Assembly (NCBI RefSeq): GCF_001039355.2
Contig: NW_019775741.1
Location: 80,862 to 144,861, forward strand
Direction: 5' to 3'
DNA: 64,000 nt
Source: Lingula anatina
Lineage: Eukaryota > Brachiopoda > Lingulata > Lingulida > Lingulidae
Part shown: one piece after another, positions 47,229 to 58,819 of the stretch
Position numbering within the stretch: position 1 is the first letter of the stretch
Layout: each line of letters opens with the position of its first letter
Program-made: the position numbers and the translations under genes
The notes under the pieces: generated by a model
The model's input: only the letters and a program-made list of their open reading frames with translations
What the model was told of the DNA's origin: nothing
Database searches by the model: none

Positions 47229-49021
47229 CACGCAATCAAAATTATTTTAACGCATTTTGCGCCAATATGTGTCACCTTCACTCTATACAGTGCGTATTTC
47301 AGTATAATTCCAAGAGACGCATGCGTGAATACATTGCCCCAGCATCTCTGAAGCCGTAGAACTCATTCATCCACCAACCCTCTCTATCGATTTTACATAG
47401 CGCAAAGCCAAACGTAAACAGAAAGAGGCCATCAGGAGGAGAGAGACGATTGCTCGAAGCCGCTGAAGCCATTGATCGATAGCTGAAACCTTTATGTCAT
47501 ATGAACAACGGCTTGGTAACTGTGATCAGTAACTCTGTGGCAAGGCGGTTCAGGTGCTTCATGTTTCGTGGTTGACGTGAGTGTTTATGTGCCAGGTAGC
47601 TCCAAATAATTGGTAAGTTGCATTATGTGGAATATCTCCTACTATTCAGAGGATTTTCATTCTGTTCATATCGTTATTTCCAGTCCTGTGACTGTTTGGT
47701 GATACATATTGCATTTCTTGTATATATAAATAAATACGTAGGAGTCGTGAAATAACAGTGAAAGTTAAGTTTGCTATTTTCAATTTTGCGATATTCAAAG
47801 ACACTTGTGCCATGAAATTGACAAGTGCCACACTTGAATATATGCTTGGTACTTCCGAAACGGCCATAAACTCTGCACACAACCCGCATTTTGTATGGCA
47901 AATTTGACTCCGAGGTACCTTGGTCTATTCATGATGAAATTACAGTATTTGGGCATTTAAATTCCCTCTGTTTTAGTTGCAATTACAAAGATATGCACCG
48001 GTATCCTGCGGTTACATTGACATTATCAACGCGTCCTTAGAGACAATATACTAACCCCTGGGGTCTGACGGACGCTTTGAAATTCATGTTTACAAGTGCG
48101 TGGTTTATTTCTTTCTTTGACCATCGATTTTTCTCAGTAGGCGCACATGTTAATATACGTGTATTCTGCAGTTGATGCTGAATCGAATGAACTAAAGGTG
48201 CACGTGCATCTCCTACGGTTACAGGCTTACAGACCCAGCATGTATCAGTATATATGTGTGTATATTAATATAAATAGAAGAAACGAGATCGCTCTCCGGC
48301 CGACATTATTATAGTGTTCAATATGAAGAATCTGTTGTTTTTGATTAAATTTTATAGAATGACTTGTGAACACAAGCGAGATTCCTTTGCGATCAAGAGA
48401 ATGAGTGGACTTCTCATGGGAAAAGAGCTATCCAGAGTGCACCTCCAATTTCCTGGATTTGGCTAATCTCTGCCATTTAAAGAAAAATCGGGTATAATCC
48501 AACAAGGGAAAACGGGATCCTTGTGTCCATTACACAAAATATGATAAGGACTCTCTTGTTGCGTTCAGTGACATTGGTGTTTCTGTTTCACAAAAAGAAA
48601 ATAAGAAACGCCGCGTGCTGACTTCTTTTGTGACTTCTTGATTTCTTAAGTCGTTTGGGCGCGGAAGCGGAATAAAAAATCGATCAATACTAAGAAAAAT
48701 CGATGACACTGCACAGACCATTCATCTTTTGTTCGGATTCCCCTAGTATTACCGATTTAATTCCTACCGATATATCAATCTTTTTGGCCTTTCTTTCTAA
48801 CTCTTAGTGAATTGGACGAGGGGAATTTCCAATACGATTGCCCAATGCCAAGTCAGAAAACGTTTACTGCTGCATGTGTATACTGACAGATTAGAAATAG
48901 TTTTTGTAAAAGCTAGATAATTAGCATACTGCAGCCGCTAAATATGGAGTTGCACTGCTCGTTTAGTCACAGAACTTAACGTTTCTGAGTTGTACCGTTG
49001 TAACGTAACTGAGGCTCCGTG

Positions 49022-49057
49022 TAACAGAGAGTCCGATGGAAAGCGGACTTTCTGTTA
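49022..49057. repeat. Short perfect-type hairpin
   Basis: TAACAGAGAGTCCG and CGGACTTTCTGTTA form a 14 bp stem with one G-T pair and an 8 nt loop. Confidence 0.8.
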
Positions 49058-50236
49058 TAGAGATCTCTCTGTCCCGTTACACCTGTACGTCTGCTAAAAT
49101 GGAATCTGCGCTGCCAAGTAATCGTTTGCAGTGGCAGAAATCGAGGAATTTTCTTCGGTTAACTTTTCTGTCTCACGATTAATTGGCGTAACAGGAGGGT
49201 CTGTTTATACTGGTTTATTCACCACACTGCTGATTAAGATAGTAGGAATTTCCCAATATACAAGGGATAACTGCACAAGCAGTCTGTAAAAACTTTTACT
49301 TAATCTACGGGCTAATTTAGGGGACAACCACAAAAATCGACTTTCCATTAGACCCCATTGGATTTTCTTGAAGATCGAAGTAAGAGATTATGCGTTATTA
49401 GATGCATTGCAGCAAGCATTTTTCTCTAGACCGATTTCTCCCAGTTCACCGTATTATGTGCTTTATGTAGTTTTGCATATTTTTCGAAGAGATATTGGCT
49501 CCATTCAGAATGGATGGTCNCATTTAAGGCCGATTAAGGTGCAAGTTACGTCTACCGAAAAGTAAAAGCCAATGTAGGTTAAACGTACTTATAAATATTT
49601 TTTGAACAGGTGAAAGCGATAATGGTTACGTCTTTATAACCCTTTGCCAGTGCCAGAGTTTATGCGCAACTTCCTTATTACCCTTTTCCTAACTGTTTTT
49701 TTCCCAGAAGATTTTGTTCCTTCTTTTAACTTGTTTACGATCACATTAAGGCAATTAAGACATTTAAAATTCTTAGTCTATTTGTACTACTTGAGATTAC
49801 TTGCTCGTCGCAATACATTCAATAAAAGTGAGGTCTGTTGATTTAAAATGATAATAATTTATTACAAAAAAGATCATCAATAAAATAATAAATAAAGAAA
49901 TTTTATCTTTCTTCAGACTCATTACAAAACAAATATCCGTAAGTCTTTCTTTTGAAAATCACACACGTTAAAGACAGATCTATATTTCACAATACAAACA
50001 TTGTAAACAACTCATTGGAATGAAACATATTCTGTTTTACCATAAAAGCGGCATTTATAGCTATTATTCTGATACCTTAACTTGTCATCAGACCACGTGA
50101 CCTTCATAGATGGCTATGCTCTGTAATAATCTCTTTAGATATTATAACATAAAATCAAACTTTTTTTAAAAAAAGGAGGCACTAATTTTGAATGTAGAAA
50201 TGGATTCGTTAACCAATGTTAAGTACGGGAAAATAG

Positions 50237-50242
50237 TTTATT
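50237..50242 (-). terminator. Poly(A) signal of the five-exon gene
   Basis: AATAAA on the minus strand, 59 bp after the stop codon of the 50,302-55,993 gene. Confidence 0.65.
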
Positions 50243-50301
50243 CCGGGAAAGTTCATGTTCTGGCCATTACGTACAGTTCCTTTAATCAAATTACATTAAG
50301 T

Positions 50302-53300
50302 CTACATACATGCCCATGGTGGGCAATCTTGGGGCTTTTCTCTGTCCGAAAGCCCCCCGTCCCTTTTGGGCACGGTTGTCATTTTCCTTGTGCGCTCAGG
50401 TTGGTACTTCCGGTATATATTGTCCAATTTTTTCTTGTACCGGTGCAGTTTTTGCGACTCCCACTGTATTTCTTTTACGACCCGTTCCCCGAACTCATTC
50501 TCCTCGTCACTCGACATATATTCTTTTTTCATCACTGCTCCAACCTTGTGTTTCTTCCTTTCCGTCCATTCGGCCATCTGCAACGCAGTACTTCTTCTGT
50601 GCAGTTTCTGCAAAGGTAAAAGATCAACCAACTTACTTAATGGTCAATAACATTAAACCAAATCCAGTCAAGCTGCTTTTTATTAAAGGAAATTTCAGGA
50701 CACAAAAGATAACGTGCACGCCTCACACATATTAACCAACAAAGTGCCGAAAAAAGCGCACACCTCCGATGCAGGCAGAAATTTTTTTAAATCAATCCAG
50801 TGAATACCATCAACCTTTTGCACTTCCTCATCCGAATTTGATATGACAATATCCAACATTTTACCAAAATTACAAAAATTATCAAAATGAAATAACTGAG
50901 CAGTCTATCGCATAAATATTTAGCATCACGTGGATTTTTCTTTAACCGTCAGTGCACATTAATCATATAATAGAAATTCTCAATTTTGGGTCAATTTGTT
51001 CTCCCTCATTAATTGAATATAATTTTGTCATCAGCAAGTGAAAATGGACTTAAATGTTTGTCAAACTACACATAAGGCTAATCTGCAGCCAAAGAAAGAA
51101 TGAGGAAAATATATTTGAGAGGCAAATAGAAAGCTTCTAATATTGACTTTGAAACTAGAGAAACAGAGAAGCGATACCGCTAACGGATATTGTACCACCA
51201 GCTAGAGTAAAGCGCATTGGTAAGGAAAACCAAAAAAGGGACACCACCACCAGTCTCGTCTTTGACAAGCTCTATAAAATCAACAAGAGTTACCAAAATA
51301 TGCAAAAATTTTAAAAAAAAATGCATGCAAAAAAAAAAAAAAAAAAAAAAAAAAGCGAAGAAAACTATAAGAATGATTCAATCAAGCAGGTTTTCGAATT
51401 GACCTGTATTTTCCTGACATTGATTACTCCTGTGATTTTCTAGACAATAGGCCTATTGATTTTCCTTGAAAAGTCTTTTCAGTGTTGCATATATGCTGAC
51501 AAAAGAGAAAACCTAGGGGCAACACTGGGCATATCTCTGCTTGCTTTGAAATGTTTGGGTGAAATAAATATCAGTTCATGGTAAAAAAGAATGTCAAAGG
51601 TCAATTTTAAAGTCACAGTCTATGACTTCCTATTCAAGTTCAATAATACCTATGGGCATTTCTTTGCCAATTTTGGAGATAGAAAACATGCAAAGTTCAG
51701 GTAATGGTGAAAATTAGGTCAAAGATCAATTTCAAGGTCACAGTTACATTACCAGTACATGGCTCCCTATTTAAGTTCAACAGTAATTATGGGCGTATCT
51801 CTGCCAATTTTGGAGATTGCTGGAAAATTTCTCTTGACAAGTTCAACAGAGTGCAAAAAAAAAAAAAAAAAAAATCTCTAGCATTCACGGTTCCAGAAAT
51901 TGAGAGCGCTTTCAGTTTCGGTATCTATTGGCTGCTTTTCCCCTGAAAATGCACCGCTGAACACCTTACTCCCAAAGATGAAAGGATTCCCTGATTGTAA
52001 CCCCTTACTATGAGAGCTTAGGTCTGTGTAGTTCAAAAATTTAAAAATTGGTACAAACAAATATTTTTTACAGAAAATTCCCATTTTTAGAAAATTTGAC
52101 CTTGAAATAAAGGTCGAAAATCAAATCCAAAGACATATATGTAATGACTTTTGGTGAGAATTCTGTGGTAATTTTCCCATAATTCATTCGGTTTAGGAGA
52201 TGTTTAGCAATGAATTTTCAAAAAATTTGAAAAAGAATGTCATGCCCAGGCCACCGCATGCACCGCATGACACAAAAAAACCTGGGGGTTCAAGTTGAGA
52301 TTGTATGTGACCTTTATCCAAGAGACGGGGACACAGGACCTTGTGGTATAGGCGGAGAAGCGGTAACGGTGACTTGTACCCCACGACACCCTGCGGAGCC
52401 AACGGAGCCGCATTAGACTGGACGGGACTAAAACCATGAGTACCGCCAGCGTACACGCTGGAGGTACTAATTAATGAAGGTGTTAAAAATACTTACGGCC
52501 TTTAAACGTTCATTCCGCCTGACTCTTATCCTATGGTTTTCCTTTGAGCCACCCTCTTCCCTCTTTATGTCGTCTTTCTGGGATTTGAAGTATATTTTAC
52601 ATGCACCTAGAATTGAGAAAGGGGTTTGTTAATTCTCTCAAAGGCCAGTTGACAGTGTTGTAATGCCAGTGTAACAGGAATGGTGGTCCGTAATGCACCC
52701 TTGTACGGGTGACATAAACTAACCCCGATACTCCAACTAACCCTAACCTAGTCGTATGGACCTTGGATTTCCGTCCTCAGGACTACCAACTCTGTCACAC
52801 CGGGTTAGGTTCAATAAAAGGACTCTTTACTCAAATTCCAAAACACACATCAACACTGGGTATCCTTTTAGCACATAAATCCATTGGATATTTAAATATT
52901 TATTTAATATATATAAATATGTTTGATATAATTTGTAATTAACAAATGATTAATTTTTAATACGTATTATACTTGATTTGGGAAATTGAGAGGGCATTTC
53001 GATTTATATCTTCAATTAGGCCATTAACGAACAAAATGCTTTACTCCAAATTGATACAACTCCAAACACTGGTTCCATTGATTCTTACAAGATAACCAGC
53101 CACAATTTAGCAAAGCTTACTGTGTATGTCAGCCACTGGCCACCTGGACTTTCCGTCGGCCGTCAGATAATTCTGCTTTACCTCCTTGACCACCGTCTCT
53201 GTCAGAACAGAATTTCTGTCCGAGTTGAAACTGAAAAATGCGAATTTCGCAATTTTAATTAAAAGAAAATTCATTTAAAAATTACTTACACTACAATAGA

Positions 53301-55993
53301 AATGGAAAATGGCTCTATACACAAAGTATATCACTATCTCTAACTGACAATAAGGTTTGTGATAAATATGGGAACTTAGCAGGTTTATCATCTGAGTGTT
53401 AAAAAAAAAACTTTTGTTGGCGACCTTGACCAATGAAACACGAAACAGTCTAGTAACACAACGAGCAACAAACCTGAGGTCAAATCGCCAATGCCTTGTA
53501 TCTGTTGAAAGTGCTCTGTACATTGCCCTTACTGCTAGCTAAAACATAATAAAACATGAATATAAATACACTATATTACTCATAACACATTAAGGGTGGA
53601 CCTAAAATAATTTTCTCAAGATATTTAAGCAACGCTCATCTTTAGGTCCGTTTGCAGAAAAACAGAAGAAGGAGATAAAAACATGCTCACTTAGTATGAT
53701 TTTTCATAATCCTCTGGTAACAGAAATTGGCAAATCTATCAAATCTATCAATCTATCAATGCCATGCTCGTATGCACAGTTTTTAATTTCTAACGTTTTT
53801 AATAATACTTTCGAATAACATACATATGTAAGAAAATTATACAGCATGCGCAAGAGTTCTAACGTTTATTATTTGTCTCCAGTCATAAGTATGTTTTTCC
53901 ATGCCTGACAACGAAGGCTTTGCAACGAAAGTTGTTAGACTTGTTTGATTAAGATAAGAATATCAGGGAAACATCAAACCTAAAATAACACTTTTTTTTT
54001 AGCAAAGTTGAACATTATACTCTCTTCTCTCCTGACAAGTTGCAAATTATTTTACTTTAGTAAATCAAAACTGGGATGACGCATCGAAGGACAGTTACAT
54101 TTAGAGTTCGTTCACATACCTCGACGCATGAGCAGTAGGAAGTTAGAATGTAAATGGCGGTCACAGTTGCTTTGAAAAATGTGTTTGTCGATGTTGTGCA
54201 ACAACAAGCATTACCACTAGCCATATTACGCGTCTGTACGCTCGAGTCGTCACGACTAAACTGATGAACTGCACAGCTTAGAGATACTACTGCGCATGCG
54301 TCAAGGTGCCAGAATCTCCTCCGAGCGCAGCCAAGAATTAATTACAGCTTTTGGAAGTAGACCAGAAGTTTATTGACAATCACCCTACATCCGGGCATGA
54401 TCAAATACAAATACAAGAAGTAATCCGCAGAGTGATTACCATTAACAGTTTGATATGCATTATATAATGGCTAGACTAATGGAGGGAAAGTACAAGTACT
54501 ACACAATATAGATCAATATGGGGATTAAAAAAAAGAAACGGTTCAACTAGAATAGACTGCACTAAACCTTATGTAAAATTAACTATTATTTAGGGGGATA
54601 TATAAGAGGCATCGTCAGTTTATCTAGGTTGTATTCAGCATGGATGCAATTTTCTTATCCCTAGCTTTAAAACAATCATAAAGAAAATCAGTTGTGCATT
54701 TTGCAATATCAAAGTAGTAACTGGCTTTCGCTGCCAGTAGTTACGCCGTGGGGTATTCAGGGCACAGACCGTGATCACCAGATACCGCCAAAAGATTTTT
54801 AGATTTTTAGAAAATAGATTGTTCACGTGAACGAACCCTTAGTCGATTTATGATATTTTTTGTCGGAATACGTATATTTAATACTTATTTTTAAGTGGTT
54901 TTATCGGTCTGTTATGATACTTTTTCAAACAGCAATGATTTTAAATTTTTAATCAACAAGGATGTTGTAAATGATGATTTTTGTAAATACCATACTTGTA
55001 TTGGAGGGACCCAGATAAAAGCTGCCTTAACTTATGTTTTAAGTCGTGGATTCGGGGCTCACTTTCGAATATTGCATGCGTAAAACCATCATTTTTGAAG
55101 CTGGACATTACAATATCCCAGGCGTTAAACCACCGTATCGTTACTTTTGCAACTTAGCCTTGACTTAAAGATGAAATAAAAATCATGTACTAAACTTAAC
55201 GTTGAATTTGTGATATTTGCCCGTTTAGTTCGTGTAATTTTGAAATTTAATACAAGACAAAAATCTAAGATGTCATTATATAATCCTGGCAAATCGGTCA
55301 GAACTAAATGCACACTTAGCCACAATACAGCGCAATGCACTAGAGAAAAATCCAGTCCAGTTTACATTAGCAACAGAAATGACTATTCCCAAAATGATGT
55401 GATATAAAAACGTAGTATATATTCGGTTATTTATATCGTTGATACAACTTAATCGGCTGGAGAAGTCGTATCGTCGGGTCCGGTCGCCATGTCGGCGATT
55501 GGCTCTCCTTGGGCGGTTTTGTTGTCAAGTACTGCGGCGTAATGTGCATTTTAGTCTGAGCCATAGTTATGAGGTGGTGGGGGGGATACTGGACTTTAAA
55601 CGCTCTTACCTTACACTCTGCGGGAATTGTCTCACTTTCTGACATCTTTCTCCGAGTGCCAGGTTCTTGCTCATGCTGTAACCTCTGTTTTACATCGGCT
55701 AATGCCTGCGTGAGTTGATCTATAGCGTCCTGCTGCCTTTGAATTATGCTCTGCATTCCCTGGTTTGCCTGCTTCCATTCCCGTCTAAATTCTGAGATCA
55801 TTTCGCGGACAGACTGTACGTCATTTGAATTTGAAGTTGCACTAATCTTGCTAACACTGGAGAGACGCAGCTGCAAAAAAGAGCTATCTGAGCGAACGGG
55901 TGTCGAGCATAAGTCGATTCCACCAGAGTGAACAGGAGATGACCAAGGATCTAGATCGCGAGAACACAGAGGTGATACACTTAACTCATCCAT
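50302..55993 (-). CDS. Five-exon gene, uncharacterised coiled-coil basic protein
   Basis: Exons on the minus strand: 55,993-55,610, 53,538-53,474, 53,230-53,121, 52,606-52,497 and 50,607-50,302. All introns are GT-AG with good pyrimidine tracts, and every phase matches (0, 2, 1, 0), giving 324 residues without a stop. Residues 1-55 are Ser-rich. Residues 59-108 form a Gln-rich coiled coil (Q-S-I-I-Q-R-Q-Q-D-A-I-D-Q-L). Residues 120-190 hold a compact region with C-K-L-A-V-R-A-M-Y and R-W-P-V-A-D-I-H. Residues 190-260 are highly basic (R-I-R-V-R-R-N-E-R-L-K), followed by K-K-E-Y-M-S-S-D-E-E and a C-terminus ending D-C-P-P-W-A-C-M. The layout resembles uncharacterised, possibly transposon-derived, nuclear proteins of marine invertebrates; that link is from memory. 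DNA or chromatin binding is a guess from charge. Introns carry a MITE and a dispersed repeat. Confidence 0.85.
51165..51830 (+). repeat. Dispersed repeat, copy B (inside intron 4)
   Basis: It matches 40,610-40,960 and carries two tandem copies of its 3' part (about 51,595-51,670 and 51,716-51,830), each with a GTCAAAGRTCAATTT motif then GTCACAG and GCCAATTTTGGAGAT. A poly-A run lies at about 51,330-51,354. Confidence 0.75.
52675..52780. mobile_element. MITE family M1, copy 1 (inside intron 3)
   Basis: It starts CAGGAATGGTGGTCCG and contains CTAACCCTAACC. It aligns with the reverse complement of 57,132-57,250 over most of its length. The right end is more decayed. Confidence 0.7.
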
Positions 55994-56030
55994 AGTTGCT
56001 TCACTGAATGACGTTTAAGAGAACGCACAA

Positions 56031-56041
56031 ACTTTATAAAG
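56031..56041 (-). promoter_or_regulatory. TATA-like box of the five-exon gene
   Basis: CTTTATAAAGT lies about 40 bp upstream of the ATG at 55,993, implying a very short 5' leader if used. Confidence 0.4.
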
Positions 56042-58549
56042 AGGCCATGCGGAGTGATACTGACGCCAATGCCCTTTGATGGATTATTTATTTCACTAAG
56101 GTGAGTAATTGTTTCTTGGTATTATTTTTATCATAAGAATATATTTGTACATATATTGTTATTTTGACTATTCCTTTTTCAATGCTTAACAGTTTGAAGG
56201 AATTGTCACAGTAGGGATTATTTCTATCACTTTCCCGTCAAATTGCTCCGCCAAAAGAGTCCGTCACTTGCAGAAGTATATCCTGACAACCAATTAGATG
56301 GTGCCACGTCGGTATCGTTGCACAAAAAAGGGAATAAGCGTATTTGTCAGCTGGGGTTGCAGCTGCAATTTTCATTTTAATAACAATATGCATGCTACTT
56401 GTCTTCAACAATTTCACACATTTGATTAGAAACTAAAGATAGTTCTTGTTTCAGAGTAACTCTCGCCGTTCACCCCACTTTTACCCCTCGGAGGGTAAAA
56501 AGTCGTTTTACTAAAAGCATGAAAGAATTATGTAAGCACAGTACACTTATGAGCGCTTAATAACAATACTTTACAGGAAAAATAGATTTCCCTTCATACA
56601 GAACAATGGAATACATAGAAAGCTATTTTAAACCAATTCGCAAAGGATGCCTGTCGTTATAAATTTGTATATTTATGACACATTTTCTTCCATCATTTCA
56701 AACATTTGATCAGAAACTAAGATCCATCGTTATAGGATTTTATATACTGTGGCACTTACTGATTTTCGGTGTCCCTCTGTTCGTTCAGAGGCAATGCTTA
56801 TAAATCATGGAAAAAAAATTAAAAGCGAAGCACTTCTTTTCATGGAAATTAATACGTATGCACATTATTATTATTAGGTGAAGAGGCCTAGGGTGATTTG
56901 ATTTGCGGTCCTTACTGAATTAAAACAAATGGCAAGAAGTAGTGGGAGTCGGAATCAATATCAAATAAACAAAGCGGTTCAAATGAATAAAAAACGCATT
57001 TTGTAAAGGCAGATTGTATCGTAAAATGTGGAAAATGTTATTGACATTCATTCATGTTTATATTAATCAAAAATATATCAAGCATAATGCCCAAAAAATT
57101 ATTTTTGCCGAGTTCCTCAACGGCGTGACTGCAGGAATGGTGGTCCGGGGTCACATATGATTAGTACAGGTTAGGGTTAGTTGAAGTATTGGGGTTAGTA
57201 TATGGGGCGAGTCACCTGTACAATGTAATGGGCAGACTATCATTCCATTGTTGAAAATTTGGTAGAATAAACTCAGGTATCAAGAATCCTATGTAAATGA
57301 TTATACTCAATTATCAAGAAAGGTAAAATCGGTAGATCTGATCAATATCAGTCCAGGTTGACACTAGCACCTCCAGGGTATCAGTTATAGCTTGGGCTTG
57401 CCATGCTTATCTTGATCCAGGTGACAGTCAAGTTTAATTGTTGCTTCCTATTATCATAGTCCCGTCCGATGATTGTTCCCTATGGCAGACGAGATTTTAT
57501 CAGATTACGCAAGATTGGACAAAACACCACGTTCATTGATCAACAATTTCATCAAGCTGTGCATAAATACAACAAGTATGGTTTCTCCACATATCGGACA
57601 CATGCATAAAATCATTGATAAATCAATTACTACACGCTGATGTAAAGTGCGGCCAGCACGCAATCTAAAATAATGCCGACATGACAATAAATAGACGTAA
57701 CTTCTACATACACAACAGGCCAGCAATTTCAAAAGGGGGGGGGGGGGGTTCTTCTTCTGAAAAAGTGAAGCTTTTACCATGAAACTTTCAAGTGCCTAGA
57801 TAAATTTTTTCCCAGAGGGGACTTTTTCCCAGCTAAAGGGGGGTTCTTTCCGTGGAAAATGTAATTCAGACTTTAATTAGAAATAAGCAGCTGAGCAGGA
57901 AGATGCAGCTTTGTATGGAAATCATCAGTGTTTTCACAGTGCATTCAAATAAAAATGAGCGGCAAAACTTTGATGGTATAAATAAACAATTAAATCAGGA
58001 CTGTCATACGATCCACACTAATGCCTGAACCTTAATACACCATTTTAAGTCTAAATAAGTAACAATAATATTGTAAGGAAACTAGGAGAACGAGGCAATT
58101 AGCCCCATTTCCACTTTAATGAATCTCCTAACAAACCTCTGGTAATGTATGAGTACCGTCTCTAGGACTAAATTATAATAAAAATAATGATAATAATAAT
58201 AATAGTTTTTTATTGTGAAATAATCTTCCAACTTTCGATAGCGTTCATTAACACGTGCTTCTACATAGGTTAGCTCTTGGACATGAAAACGAATGCAAAA
58301 GAACAAAAAAAATAAAAAAAAATTCACTGAGGCACAGCGCGCGCTACATTGATGATAGGCTGCTCAGGCTCCCGTGGAGCAATCAAAACATAATATGTGA
58401 GACAATGGGCGAATGTTTACCCGGACGCACATAGCTTCATAGGAAGATGCCGCGTTCCCAGGCCTTTAGTTATATATGTCCAATGTTAGCTGAATTTGAC
58501 AGTCAGCGCCATTCGCCTTATCCAAAGCCCCCTCGGTCGACTAAACAGA
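56042..58549. other. Intergenic stretch between divergent genes
   Basis: No gene is supported. It contains MITE M1 copy 2, a poly-G run (about 57,735-57,749) and an ATA-type run (58,183-58,204). A minus-strand ORF (57,505-57,780) includes C-M-C-P-I-C-G-E but has no other support. Confidence 0.5.
57132..57250. mobile_element. MITE family M1, copy 2
   Basis: Left end CAGGAATGGTGGTCCG and right end read inward CAATGGAATGATAGTCTG are imperfect inverted repeats. The body contains GGTTAGGGTTAGTTGAAGTA. It is inverted relative to copy 1 at 52,675-52,780. Confidence 0.75.
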
Positions 58550-58557
58550 TATAAAAG
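58550..58557 (+). promoter_or_regulatory. TATA box of the finger-like gene
   Basis: TATAAAAG, about 270 bp before the ATG at 58,820, consistent with a 5' leader of about 240 nt. Confidence 0.4.
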
Positions 58558-58819
58558 TTAAAAAGATTACAATCAGTCATTACTGTCTTTCCTACTTCAT
58601 GAGAAGTAGGTGAAGTATTTTATTGTTCACTCTTTGGCCACTGCGAAATACGTATCGCTGCTATCATCTGATTAAATCAAAATTGAGGGTCCACTTGGTG
58701 GTGCTATTGAGGTGTTGTGTGTATCTCATATTGTCTTTTTGCCGTTTTGGTGACATTCTGTACGCACCCAGGTTTGAGCAAGTTTGAGTGAAGTGAACCT
58801 GAACTTGAATCAAGAAGAA

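Larger units (their letters stand above)
46801..50235. other. Intergenic stretch, no gene supported
   Basis: It holds TG (47,150-47,185) and GA (47,200-47,228) runs, a hairpin at 49,022-49,057, and an N at 49,520. A possible short exon at about 47,399-47,475, after TTTTACATAG, reads R-K-R-P-S-G-G-E-R-R-L-L-E-A-A-E-A-I-D-R and stops; it is not linked to anything. Confidence 0.5.

Noticed and set aside
50188-50735. Plus-strand ORFs of 94-143 codons
   Set aside because: They are antisense shadows of exon 5 of the minus-strand gene, which has splice and poly(A) support.
54650-54800. Minus-strand fragment A-K-A-S-Y-Y-F-D-I-A-K-C-T-T-D-F inside intron 1
   Set aside because: It looks protein-like, but a stop precedes it, no donor and acceptor pair fits the flanking exons, and the gene model is complete without it.
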